Shown: positions 26,420-34,135 of the stretch, piece by piece
How the letters are laid out: each line of letters begins with the position of its first letter
Numbering within the stretch: position 1 is the stretch's first letter
DNA from: Sulfuritalea sp.
GTDB taxonomy: Bacteria > Pseudomonadota > Gammaproteobacteria > Burkholderiales > Rhodocyclaceae
Assembly (NCBI GenBank): GCA_016710465.1
Contig: JADJVS010000014.1
Coordinates: 372,001-436,000, forward strand
DNA: 64,000 nucleotides
Direction: 5' to 3'
The notes under the pieces: model-generated
Told to the model about the DNA's origin: nothing
The model's database searches: none
Seen by the model: the letters and a program-made list of their open reading frames with translations, nothing else
Translations under genes and position numbers: made by a program

Positions 26420-26665
26420 ATGAACCAGCAGACCAAGCTACTTGCGGCAATCCGCGCGAACCCCAAGGCGGTTCGATTCGCGGACGCCTGCAAGGCGGCT
26501 GTGTTGCTGGGCTTTGTTCACAAGGGCGGGAGCGGGTCGCATCGCGCGTATGCACGCAGCGGCGAATCGATCGGGCTGAATTTTCAGAACCGGAACGGAC
26601 TGATTCCGCCCTACCAGGCGCGGCAACTGATAGTTATGATGGACAAGTACGAGGTCGAACAATGA
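26420..26665 (+). CDS. HicA-like mRNA interferase toxin
   Basis: This 81-residue protein has a HicA core: one double-stranded-RNA-binding-like domain with the catalytic His in GGSGSHRAYAR and the end YQARQLIVMMDKYEVEQ. It overlaps the HicB gene by 4 bases, toxin first as usual. TTCGCT (26381–26386), 17 bases and TACTAT (26404–26409) form a possible promoter whose start would be only a few bases ahead of the ATG. It is inserted between zapD and yacG. Confidence 0.85.
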   Translation: MNQQTKLLAAIRANPKAVRFADACKAAVLLGFVHKGGSGSHRAYARSGESIGLNFQNRNGLIPPYQARQLIVMMDKYEVEQ

Positions 26666-27024
26666 AACCGCATTACCCTGTCGAGATTCACTACAGCGCG
26701 GAGGATGAGGGCTTTCTCGCCACCTTCCCGGACCTGCCCGGCTGTTCGGCCTGGGGCTCAACCGAGGCCGAAGCCCTGGACGAGTCGCACGCGGCCGCGG
26801 CGGCCTGGCTGAAAGCGTGCAAGGCAGCGGGCAATCCGATCCCTGCACCGTCAAATCCCGCGAACGAGGCAGACTTCAGCGGACGTTTCGTGATGCGGAT
26901 TCCCAAGCGATTGCACGCCGATCTGTCGCGCGGCGCACGACGGCAGGGCGTGAGCCTGAATCAGTATGTTCTCTACTTGTTGGCAGCGCGCGAAGCTTCC
27001 GCCAGCGGCGGCACGCATGCCTGA
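26662..27024 (+). CDS. HicB-like antitoxin
   Basis: This 120-residue protein has the partial RNase H-like HicB domain at the N terminus (EDEGFLATFPDLPGCSAWG, EALDESHAAAAAWL). A ribbon-helix-helix-like C terminus follows (FVMRIPKRLHADLSRGARRQGVSLNQYVLYLLA). It should neutralise the HicA above and repress the pair. Its last 8 bases overlap the yacG start at 27017, showing the module is now fused into the transcript of a core gene. Confidence 0.88.
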   Translation: MKPHYPVEIHYSAEDEGFLATFPDLPGCSAWGSTEAEALDESHAAAAAWLKACKAAGNPIPAPSNPANEADFSGRFVMRIPKRLHADLSRGARRQGVSLNQYVLYLLAAREASASGGTHA

Positions 27025-27223
27025 AACACAGCGCGCTTCCGGGGCTGCTGCCCGCATCGTCAACTGCCCCGCCTGCGGCAAGCCCGTCGAATGGGTCGCC
27101 GAAAACCGGCACCGGCCGTTCTGCTCGGCGCGCTGCAAGGGACTGGACCTGGGGGCCTGGGCGTCGGACCAATACCGCGTGGCGGCGAAAGACGAACCCA
27201 AACCCGACGAGTTGGGCGAATAG
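27017..27223 (+). CDS. yacG: DNA gyrase inhibitor / zinc-binding protein YacG
   Basis: This 68-residue protein has the four-Cys zinc finger CPACGKPVEW…RPFCSARCKGLDLG, followed by WASDQYRV. YacG binds zinc and, in E. coli, inhibits gyrase (family knowledge). The ATG at 27017 lies inside the end of hicB, so translation of yacG now depends on, or is coupled to, the inserted module. No separate ribosome site is obvious. The gene converges on the Nudix gene 19 bases downstream. Confidence 0.93.
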   Translation: MPETQRASGAAARIVNCPACGKPVEWVAENRHRPFCSARCKGLDLGAWASDQYRVAAKDEPKPDELGE

Positions 27224-27241
27224 CCCGGCCGCGATCGGTCC

Positions 27242-28186
27242 CTAATCCCAGGCGCTGCGAATCGCCGCGATGCCATGCGCGCCGGCGCGTTGTGCGGCAT
27301 CGAGATCGGCACGCGACAAACCGCCCAGGGCAAGAGTCGGCAGTGGCGGCACGGCGAGCGCGGCGGCGAAGGCTTCCCAGCCGATGCCGGCGGCACCCGG
27401 GTGGCTGGTGGTGGGCCGCACCGGACCGAACACCGCAAAGTCGCACCCCAGCGCCGCCGCGCGGTCCAGCTCGGCGGCGACATGACAGGATGCCGCGACC
27501 AGCGCAAAGTCGGGTCGCCGTTCCAGCACCGCCAGCTCGCGCGCCGGCAGATGCACGCCGTCGGCGCCGGCGGCCTCGGCCAGGCCCGTGTCGGCATTGA
27601 CCAGCACCCGCGCGCCATACTGGTGGCAGAGATCCACCGCCGCATGGACAAACGCCGCGCGGCGCGCGCCGTCCAGCCGGGGCTCGCGCAACTGCACCAG
27701 GCGCAGGCCGGATTCCAGTGCGCGCGCCAGGGCCAGCAGTTGGGCGTCGATGCCGATCTCGCCGGCATGGCTGATGGCATAGAAATCGGGCAGGGCCAGC
27801 GCCGCCAGCACCGGCGCGTTCGCCGGCAGCATGGGCGACACCGTCAGCGCCTCGGCGCGCTGCCAGGCCAGGGCGCTATGCACATGGTCGTGCAACTCGC
27901 CGCACCAATCGCGGACGCGGAAGAAATTGAGCCGCACATGGGCATGCTCATACACATGCTCGCGGCGCAGCCAAGGGTCGGCGCGCGTCACGCCGATGCC
28001 CAGCTCTTCGCCGAGTTCGCGCACCAGCGCGGCATGCGCGGTTTCGCCAGGCTCGACCTTGCCGCCGGGGAATTCCCAGTAACCGGGATAGAAGGTGCCG
28101 GACGCGCGCTGGCCGAGCAGGAACTCCATGGCGCCATCGGCTGCCCGCCGCTCGATGACGGCGGCAGCGACTTCGGTGAGCTTCAC
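27242..28186 (-). CDS. Nudix hydrolase fused to a thiamine-phosphate-synthase-like domain
   Basis: This is a 314-residue fusion. Residues about 1–130 are a MutT-type Nudix domain with GGKVEPGE (41–48) and RELGEELG (56–63), suited to 8-oxo-dGTP or similar nucleotides. Residues about 135–314 form a ThiE/TenI-like barrel with RLVQLREPR, VNADTGLAEAAGADGVHL and GPVRPTTSHPGAAG. The usual ThiE lysine after the LRE motif is not seen, so synthase activity is doubtful. The GTG start at 28186 overlaps the TGA of the ATPase upstream. Confidence 0.92.
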   Translation of the reverse strand: MKLTEVAAAVIERRAADGAMEFLLGQRASGTFYPGYWEFPGGKVEPGETAHAALVRELGEELGIGVTRADPWLRREHVYEHAHVRLNFFRVRDWCGELHDHVHSALAWQRAEALTVSPMLPANAPVLAALALPDFYAISHAGEIGIDAQLLALARALESGLRLVQLREPRLDGARRAAFVHAAVDLCHQYGARVLVNADTGLAEAAGADGVHLPARELAVLERRPDFALVAASCHVAAELDRAAALGCDFAVFGPVRPTTSHPGAAGIGWEAFAAALAVPPLPTLALGGLSRADLDAAQRAGAHGIAAIRSAWD

Positions 28187-29085
28187 TTGGTCGCGGGCGA
28201 GGCCGGCTTCTTTTTCGCGTGCCGCCCGGCATGGTCGCGGGCGAACTGCCAGGCGACGCGGCCGCTGCGCGAACCGCGCATCAAGCTCCATTGCAGGGCC
28301 TCACCGCGCGCGGCATCGATCTTGTCCGCCGGCATGCCGAACTCGGCCAGCCAGTGGGCGCAGATTTCCAGGTAATGGTCCTGGCCGAAGGGATAGAACG
28401 AGAGCCAAAGGCCGAAGCGCTCGGAGAGCGAAACCTTCTCCTCGGTGGTCTCGCCGGGGTGGATGTCGCCGTCGGCGTTGTATTTGGTCTCGAGGTTCTC
28501 CGACATCTTTTCCGGCATCAGGTGGCGGCGGTTGGAGGTCGCATACACCAGCAGGTTGTCGGGCATGCCGGTGATCGAACCGTCGAGGATGCTTTTCATC
28601 GCCTTGTAGCCGGGCTCGCCCGACTCGAAGGAAAGGTCGTCACAGAAAATGATGAAGCGCTCGCGGCGGGCGGCGATCAGGTCCACGATCTCCGGCAGGT
28701 GCACCAGTTCATCCTTGTCCACCTCGATCAACCGCAGGCCTTTTGCCGCAAAGCGGTTCAACACCGCCTTGACCAGCGAGCTCTTGCCCGTGCCGCGCGC
28801 GCCGGTCAAGAGCACGTTGTTCGCGCTGCGCCCCAGCACGAACTGTTTGGTATTCTGCGCAATCCGCTGCTTCTGGTCCTCAACGCCCTGCAGGTCCTCG
28901 AAGCGGATGCGGTGCGGCTGCTTCACGGCTTCGAGCCAGCCGCGCCCGCCGCGGGTGCGCCAGCGGAAGGCCGTCGCCGACCAATCGGTGGCCGGCAGCG
29001 GCGGCGGCAATACGGCTTCGATGCGGGCAAAGAGAGCGTCGAGGCGGTCGATCAGGGGCGCCACGGCGCGTTGCAGGTCGGTCAT
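28183..29085 (-). CDS. DUF815 family AAA ATPase
   Basis: This 300-residue protein has a DUF815 P-loop domain with Walker A TGARGTGKSS (94–103) and Walker B-like FIIFCDDLSFE. The sensor region VYATSNRRHLMPE and SERFGLWLSFYPFGQDHYL are also present. The family is conserved beside the Nudix/ThiE fusion but its role is not established. A lysine-rich tail (HAKKKPASPATK) ends in a stop overlapping the next gene, so the two are coupled. It is divergent from mltA, 61 bases away. Confidence 0.93.
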   Translation of the reverse strand: MTDLQRAVAPLIDRLDALFARIEAVLPPPLPATDWSATAFRWRTRGGRGWLEAVKQPHRIRFEDLQGVEDQKQRIAQNTKQFVLGRSANNVLLTGARGTGKSSLVKAVLNRFAAKGLRLIEVDKDELVHLPEIVDLIAARRERFIIFCDDLSFESGEPGYKAMKSILDGSITGMPDNLLVYATSNRRHLMPEKMSENLETKYNADGDIHPGETTEEKVSLSERFGLWLSFYPFGQDHYLEICAHWLAEFGMPADKIDAARGEALQWSLMRGSRSGRVAWQFARDHAGRHAKKKPASPATK

Positions 29086-29146
29086 TGCGGTCTCGGAGAT
29101 CGGTTAAGCTTGCGGGCTCTTGCTGTCGGCGCACTTTAGCAGATTC

Positions 29147-30364
29147 ATGTTCCGCAACTTCCCCGCATTCCTAGGCCTGCTGGCGCTTGCCGGCTGTTCG
29201 CAACTGCCGCCCCAGGCACCGGCGACGCCGGCTCCGACGGCGGCCTGCCCCGCCGCCCAAACCTGCCCCGCCTGCCCTGTCTGCCCCACGGTCGAACCAC
29301 CCAAGCCGGCCGAAAAGCCCTTGCAAGCCGCCGACTGGAACGAGCTGCCGGGCTGGGGCGCCGACGATCCCTCGGCGGCCTTCGCCGCCTTCGTCGCCAG
29401 TTGCCGCAGCCTCGAACGCCAGGCGCACTGGAAGCCGGTGTGCGCCTCGGCGCGCGAACTCACCGACACCGGCAACGGCGCCCTGCGCGCCTGGTTCGAA
29501 AGCACCTTCCAGCCCTGGGCGCTGGTGAACCCCGACGGCTCGCGCCAGGGACTCATCACCGGTTACTACGAACCCATACTCAAGGGCAGCCGGCAACGCA
29601 GCAAAGCCTACCCGAACCCGGTGTTCGGCCCGCCCGAGGACATGATCGTGGTCGAACTCGCCGAGCTCTACCCCGAACTCAAGCACCTGCGCCTGCGCGG
29701 GCGAATCGAAGGCCGCAAGCTGGTGCCTTACTACTCGCGTGCCGAGTGGGGCCCGCAGGAGAGCAAGCGCTCACCAGAGGCCCTGCTGTGGATCGACGAT
29801 GCGATCGACCTCTTCTTCATGCAGATCCAGGGTTCGGGCCAGATCCAGCTTGCCGACGGCAGCCGCGTGCGCCTGAACTACGCCGACCAGAACGGCCACC
29901 CCTATCGCGCCATCGGCCGCTGGCTGGTCGAGCGCGGCGAAATGAAGGCCGACCAGGCCTCGATGCAGAACATCAAGGCCTGGGCCAAGGCCAACCCCTC
30001 GCGCATGACCGAGATGCTCAACGCCAACCCCAGCCTGGTCTTCTTCCGCGAACTGCCGGTCGAAGGCAGCGGGCCGCAGGGCGCCATGGGCCTGCCGCTG
30101 ACGCCAGAACGCTCGCTCGCCGTCGACCCGCGCCATGTGCCGCTGGGCGCGCCGATCTGGCTTGCTACAACCAGACCAAACACTGAGCAAGCGCTCACCC
30201 GCCTAATGGTCGGACAGGACACCGGCGGTGCCATCCGCGGCGTGGTGCGCGCCGATTTCTACTGGGGCAGCGGCCCCGAAGCCGGCAGCCTGGCCGGCCG
30301 GATGCGCCAGCAGGGGCGCCTATGGGTGCTGCTGCCGCGCGGTTATCAGCCGGGTACGCCGTAG
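29147..30364 (+). CDS. mltA: Membrane-bound lytic murein transglycosylase A
   Basis: This 405-residue lipoprotein cleaves peptidoglycan glycan strands. The lipobox LALAGC puts the lipidated Cys at 17, followed by a Pro/Cys-rich linker. The MltA domain shows GLITGYYEPILKGS and FFMQIQGSGQIQL. The C-terminal 3D domain has DTGGAIRGVVRADFYWGSG with its catalytic Asp. I chose ATG 29147 because it gives a clean signal peptide. The stop codon is immediately followed by the first 71-bp repeat. Confidence 0.96.
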   Translation: MFRNFPAFLGLLALAGCSQLPPQAPATPAPTAACPAAQTCPACPVCPTVEPPKPAEKPLQAADWNELPGWGADDPSAAFAAFVASCRSLERQAHWKPVCASARELTDTGNGALRAWFESTFQPWALVNPDGSRQGLITGYYEPILKGSRQRSKAYPNPVFGPPEDMIVVELAELYPELKHLRLRGRIEGRKLVPYYSRAEWGPQESKRSPEALLWIDDAIDLFFMQIQGSGQIQLADGSRVRLNYADQNGHPYRAIGRWLVERGEMKADQASMQNIKAWAKANPSRMTEMLNANPSLVFFRELPVEGSGPQGAMGLPLTPERSLAVDPRHVPLGAPIWLATTRPNTEQALTRLMVGQDTGGAIRGVVRADFYWGSGPEAGSLAGRMRQQGRLWVLLPRGYQPGTP

Positions 30365-30435
30365 CGCCATCCGCAGTGGCGGGGAGAGCGTACTTTGCTC
30401 GACCGCCCTGCTGCGCAGGGGCTTCATCAGCGCCG
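30365..30435 (+). repeat. 71-bp direct repeat, left copy (family 4)
   Basis: It begins at the base after the mltA stop and matches 31317–31387 at about 69 of 71 positions. It contains two small hairpins, CGCCAT…TGGCG and CCCTG…CAGGG. The two copies bracket the nucleotidyltransferase module in direct orientation. Confidence 0.9.
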
Positions 30436-30494
30436 TCCAGTGGGTACCGCTGCGCATAACTTTTTCCCCTCCCCACCCACGGCACCCGCAACCC

Positions 30495-30566
30495 CGTCAT
30501 CCCGGGCTTGACCCGGGATCCAGTATTGCGCCGCAAGCCTGGATTCCCGCATTCGCGGGAATGACG
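30495..30566. repeat. REP-like paired palindrome (family 1)
   Basis: Palindromes CGTCATCCCGGG…CCCGGGATCCAG and CCTGGATTCCCGC…GCGGGAATGACG lie back to back in the gap between mltA and the 63-residue gene. Confidence 0.85.
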
Positions 30567-30575
30567 ATCAAGGAG

Positions 30576-30767
30576 TCATCGAACCTGAGCCTGGTCCTTT
30601 TCAGGAAAAGCAGCCCCGGGACGCATTGGCGGAAGCGGTTCGAAAAGTTCGCGAATCCGCGGCTCGGTGCGTGCCAGCAAGGATGGATTCTGCCCATAGG
30701 TCGCCAGCAGAAACGCCCGATTCACCTCGATCTCGCGGATCAGGCGCAGATTCTCTTCGCCGGTCAT
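30576..30767 (-). CDS. Small partner protein of the nucleotidyltransferase, 63 residues
   Basis: The ATG at 30767 overlaps the TGA of the nucleotidyltransferase gene, so it is translated with it. The product starts MTGEENLRLIREIEVNRAFL and is a charged, helical, soluble protein. I do not recognise the family. A small gene coupled to a nucleotidyltransferase suggests a toxin–antitoxin-like pair (inference). Its 3' end reaches the REP element. Confidence 0.6.
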   Translation of the reverse strand: MTGEENLRLIREIEVNRAFLLATYGQNPSLLARTEPRIRELFEPLPPMRPGAAFPEKDQAQVR

Positions 30768-31258
30768 GCCGATTCTCCATTGCGCAGTTTGGTCAGCGCT
30801 TCGACGTCGATGGCGTCCTTGCCGCGCCCGGTGCCGGTTTTCATCGCGATCAAATGATCGATCGAGGCAACCGGAATGCGATAGGGGCCCGCGTCTATCA
30901 GCACGGCGGCGTCACGCAAGGCGGCGTAGGGCACCACCGGCCGCACCAGAATATCGATTACCGTCGCCTGCGCTTCCGGGCTGCGCAGGCTGAAAGCCAG
31001 CCTGCCTTTCTCGCGATGCCATTGTTCGATCAGTTCGGGCTGCGCCAACGCTTCGATAGGAACCGGAATCGTCGGCTGCAAACCGGCCGCCCTGGCGCCA
31101 TCGATGAAGCGCCGAAGGTTTTTGTCGTCCATCGCCAGCACGACATCCACATCCATCGTCAGGCGCGGGTAGCCGTGCAGGGCAACCGCCAAGCCGCCGA
31201 CCAGCACGAACTCGACATCGCCATCCGCCAGCATCTTGATGAGATCGAACATGACCAT
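30764..31258 (-). CDS. Nucleotidyltransferase-like protein (AbiEii/MNT type)
   Basis: This 164-residue protein has the nucleotidyltransferase signature VGGLAVALHGYPRLTMDVDV, with GG at 21–22 and the metal-binding pair Asp36/Asp38. The C-terminal half reads VASIDHLIAMKTGTGRGKDAIDVEAL, as in AbiEii-like proteins. Members act as toxins or antitoxins by modifying RNA or protein (family knowledge). It is followed by the coupled 63-residue gene. The module sits between two direct repeats and is probably mobile. Confidence 0.85.
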   Translation of the reverse strand: MVMFDLIKMLADGDVEFVLVGGLAVALHGYPRLTMDVDVVLAMDDKNLRRFIDGARAAGLQPTIPVPIEALAQPELIEQWHREKGRLAFSLRSPEAQATVIDILVRPVVPYAALRDAAVLIDAGPYRIPVASIDHLIAMKTGTGRGKDAIDVEALTKLRNGESA

Positions 31259-31316
31259 GACCTTACCTTAACCCATCCACCGGCCGTTTTTCAACCGGCA
31301 GGCAAGCTATCCGTAT

Positions 31317-31387
31317 CGCCATCCGCAGCGGCGAGGAGAGCGTACTTTGCTCGACCGCCCTGCTGCGCAGGGGCTTCATCAGCGCCG
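31317..31387 (+). repeat. 71-bp direct repeat, right copy (family 4)
   Basis: This is the second copy of the 71-bp repeat. Its right end runs on into CAGCGCCGACTTTCC, the core motif found at other module junctions in this window. The surrounding 31259–31699 gap contains only this repeat, a REP pair and the amt leader. Confidence 0.9.
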
Positions 31388-31421
31388 ACTTTCCGACACC
31401 ACCCAAGGCGCCCCGCAACCC

Positions 31422-31509
31422 CGTCCCCGGATCAGGTCCGGGGCAGGCTCCGGAATCCAGTGTTCTCGCTGGCCAACGCCGCTGGATTCCCGCGTTCGCG
31501 GGAATGACG
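31422..31509. repeat. REP-like palindromes (family 1), degenerate left half
   Basis: CGTCCCCGGATC…GGTCCGGGGC and CGCTGGATTCCCGC…GCGGGAATGACG flank a short spacer. The right half is the same unit as at 30540–30566. Confidence 0.8.
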
Positions 31510-31699
31510 GGGGGCGGGGTCGATCGCGCCGCGCCCAGCTATCCCCATCGCGGTGCAGCCGCCGATGCACCGGCACCATATCGGTGCGCAAGCCGCCAGC
31601 GACAATTTATATCGCCATGATTTGACTAATTTTCAGTCCCGGGAACGCTCATTGCTTTCATGCCTCCCATTCGTGCAATTCGACTTTGGGAGCACCACA

Positions 31700-32905
31700 A
31701 TGGAGAACTTCAAGACATCCGCCGACGTACTGTTCATCCTGCTCGGCGCCATCATGATCCTGGCCATGCATGCCGGCTTTGCCTTCCTTGAACTGGGCAC
31801 GGTGCGGCGCAAGAACCAGGTCAATGCCCTGGTGAAGATCCTGTGCGATTTCTCGGTCTCGACCCTGGCCTATTTCTTCATCGGCTACGGCATCGCCTAC
31901 GGCGTGAATTTCCTCACCGGCGCCGAGGCCCTGGTGCAGAAGAGCGGCTACGACATGGTCAAGTTCTTCTTCCTGCTGACCTTCGCCGCCGCGATCCCGG
32001 CCATCGTCTCGGGCGGCATCGCCGAGCGCGCCCGCTTCGGCCCGCAGCTCGCCGCCACCTTCCTGCTGGTCGGCTTCGTCTATCCCTTCTTCGAAGGCAT
32101 CGCCTGGAACCAGGCCTACGGCATCCAGGCCTGGATCAAGGCCAGCTTCGGCGAGGAGTTCCACGACTTTGCCGGCTCGGTGGTGGTGCATGCGGTCGGC
32201 GGCTGGGTCGGGCTGGCCGCCGTGCTGCTGCTGGGCGCCCGCCGCGGCCGTTACCACAAGGACGGCGGCATCGCCGGCGCGCATCCGCCCTCGAGCATCC
32301 CCTTCCTCGCGCTCGGCGCCTGGATCCTGATCGTCGGCTGGTTCGGCTTCAACGTCATGAGCGCGCAGACCCTGGACAAGATCTCCGGCCTCGTCGCCAT
32401 GAACTCGCTGATGGCCATGGTCGGCGGCACCCTGGTGGCGCTGGTGGTCGGCAAGAACGACCCCGGCTTCGTGCATAACGGCCCGCTGGCCGGCCTCGTC
32501 GCCGTCTGCGCCGGCTCGGACCTGATGCACCCGGTCGGCGCGCTGGTCACCGGCGGCGTTGCCGGCGGCCTCTTCGTCGTCATGTTCACCCTGACGCAGA
32601 ACCGCTGGAAGATCGACGACGTGCTCGGCGTCTGGCCGCTGCACGGTCTGTGCGGCGCCTGGGGCGGCATCGCCGCCGGCATCTTCGGGGCAAAGAGCCT
32701 GGGCGGCCTCGGCGGCGTTGCCTTCATGAGCCAGCTCGCCGGCACCGCGCTGGGCATCGCCATCGCCCTGGGCGGCGGCTTCATCGTCTACGGCGCGCTG
32801 AAGATGGCCGTCGGCCTGCGGCTGGATGCCGAGGAAGAATTCAACGGCGCCGACCTGAGCATCCACCAGATCTCGGCAAGCGCGGAGCGCGAGACGAACT
32901 GGTAA
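31700..32905 (+). CDS. amt: Ammonium transporter
   Basis: This 401-residue inner-membrane protein has about eleven transmembrane helices. The twin-His pore is visible: DFAGSVVVHAVGGWVGLAAVLLLGARRGR, and WPLHGLCGAWGGIAAGIFG later. It conducts ammonium or ammonia for assimilation by GlnA. GGGAG precedes ATG 31700. No glnK/PII gene is next to it, which is unusual since amt and glnK often pair. Regulation by NtrC is likely from family knowledge, but no convincing −24/−12 promoter was seen. Confidence 0.95.
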   Translation: MENFKTSADVLFILLGAIMILAMHAGFAFLELGTVRRKNQVNALVKILCDFSVSTLAYFFIGYGIAYGVNFLTGAEALVQKSGYDMVKFFFLLTFAAAIPAIVSGGIAERARFGPQLAATFLLVGFVYPFFEGIAWNQAYGIQAWIKASFGEEFHDFAGSVVVHAVGGWVGLAAVLLLGARRGRYHKDGGIAGAHPPSSIPFLALGAWILIVGWFGFNVMSAQTLDKISGLVAMNSLMAMVGGTLVALVVGKNDPGFVHNGPLAGLVAVCAGSDLMHPVGALVTGGVAGGLFVVMFTLTQNRWKIDDVLGVWPLHGLCGAWGGIAAGIFGAKSLGGLGGVAFMSQLAGTALGIAIALGGGFIVYGALKMAVGLRLDAEEEFNGADLSIHQISASAERETNW

Positions 32906-32993
32906 GCTACTGATATCCAGAAGAAAATCTGTAAGCGATCGTTTGTATCCGATTTTGTTATCGCTCTGTAATGCAATAACACAATCATTGATA

Positions 32994-33009
32994 TTGCACT
33001 ATAATGCAA
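32994..33009. promoter_or_regulatory. Operator-like palindrome over a −10 box ahead of the mobile mystery genes
   Basis: TTGCA (32994–32998) and TGCAA (33005–33009) form an inverted repeat spanning a TATAAT (33000–33005). Related half-sites TGCAATAAC (32973–32981) and GAGCAATAAC (33037–33046) flank it. The layout suggests autorepression by the HTH protein encoded at 33047. Confidence 0.55.
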
Positions 33010-33046
33010 GTGATGATGTTCATTACTTGCGTTATGGAGCAATAAC

Positions 33047-33547
33047 ATGAAATCGAACTTCTCCGAACTGCAGCTTCGGCAGCTCGATATCAGCTTGAAC
33101 CGCTGGCGCAGCGCAGACTTGCCGCCACGCCCACCGTCCGGCTGGGTCAAGGCCATCCGCGAGAGCCTGGGCATGGCCGCCGCCCACTTGGCGGCGAGGC
33201 TCGGCGTCACCACGTCCACGGTGACCCGTCTGGAAACCTCCGAGGCCGACGACACGATCAGCCTGGGCACCCTGCGGCGCGCCGCAGAAGCCCTGGGCTG
33301 CGAATTGCGCTACGCCCTGATACCGAAGCAGTCCCTGGCCGACACCCTGGAAAACCGGGCCATGTCCCTGGCGCGTCAGCAGATGGCTGCTGTGAGCCAC
33401 AGCATGGCACTGGAGGCGCAATCCACCTCGCGCGAGACCGTCGAGCTACAAACGCGCGCCCTGGCCGAAGAACTCCTCAAGGGGTCGCGACGCGCCCTGT
33501 GGAGAGAGTCGAGTGAAATTCGGGAACCGGAGTTGCCGGCCCAATGA
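33047..33547 (+). CDS. Mobile mystery protein A (HTH regulator)
   Basis: This 166-residue protein has a Cro/C1-type helix-turn-helix (GWVKAIRESLGMAAAHLAARLGVTTSTVTRLETSEADDTI, near 32–72) and a helical C terminus. It matches the protein called mobile mystery protein A, always found ahead of a Fic protein (family knowledge). It overlaps the next gene by 4 bases. AT-rich sequence upstream carries a palindrome over a −10 box. The pair behaves like a toxin–antitoxin module in distribution. Confidence 0.9.
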   Translation: MKSNFSELQLRQLDISLNRWRSADLPPRPPSGWVKAIRESLGMAAAHLAARLGVTTSTVTRLETSEADDTISLGTLRRAAEALGCELRYALIPKQSLADTLENRAMSLARQQMAAVSHSMALEAQSTSRETVELQTRALAEELLKGSRRALWRESSEIREPELPAQ

Positions 33548-34128
33548 CCGTCCGGCTCGACTATCCCCACGGCGCCACTCCGCTCGATGCGGACGAGCTC
33601 GCCAGCCTGATCCCCGGCCACATCACCACGCAGGGCGAGTTGAACGAGTGGGAACAGCTCAACATCGTCCAGGGAGAGCAATGGGCATGCAAACAGCGCA
33701 AGGAAATCCTCAATGAGGGTTTCCTGCGTCAGTTGCACAAGCAAATGTTCGGCGAAACCTGGAAGTGGGCCGGTGACTTCCGCAAGTCCGACAAGAACAT
33801 CGGTGTCGATTGGCTCAACATCGGAGTTGAGCTGAAAAAGTTGCTCGACGACGTGCGCTATCAGGTCGAGCACAACGCCTTCCCGGGCGATGAAATCGCC
33901 GTCCGCTTCCATCACCGCCTCGTCGCCATTCATCCGTTTCCCAATGGCAACGGCCGTCACGCCCGGATGATGGCCGACCTGCTGGTTGAACGCCTCGGCA
34001 AGGCCCGCTTCACGTGGGGCAGCAAGAGCCTTGTCGATCCCAACGACACTCGCAAGCAGTACATTGCGGCCCTGCAAGCCGCAGACGCACGCAACATCGC
34101 CCCTTTACTCGCCTTTGCCAGAAGCTGA
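33544..34128 (+). CDS. Mobile mystery protein B (Fic domain)
   Basis: This 194-residue protein has the Fic active-site motif HPFPNGNGRHAR (130–141), so the AMP-transfer machinery looks intact. It matches the mobile mystery protein B family. Fic proteins attach AMP or related groups to target proteins, which can be toxic. No inhibitory (S/T)xxxE(G/N) motif was identified with confidence. The HTH protein ahead is probably its regulator and antidote partner. The 167-residue hypothetical gene follows 7 bases later. Confidence 0.93.
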   Translation: MTVRLDYPHGATPLDADELASLIPGHITTQGELNEWEQLNIVQGEQWACKQRKEILNEGFLRQLHKQMFGETWKWAGDFRKSDKNIGVDWLNIGVELKKLLDDVRYQVEHNAFPGDEIAVRFHHRLVAIHPFPNGNGRHARMMADLLVERLGKARFTWGSKSLVDPNDTRKQYIAALQAADARNIAPLLAFARS

Positions 34129-34135
34129 ACGCAGA

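Noticed and set aside
31560..31700. Sigma-54 promoter upstream of amt
   Set aside because: GGCAC…TGC near 31575 looked promising, but the spacing between the GG and GC elements is 12, not 10, so it was not called.
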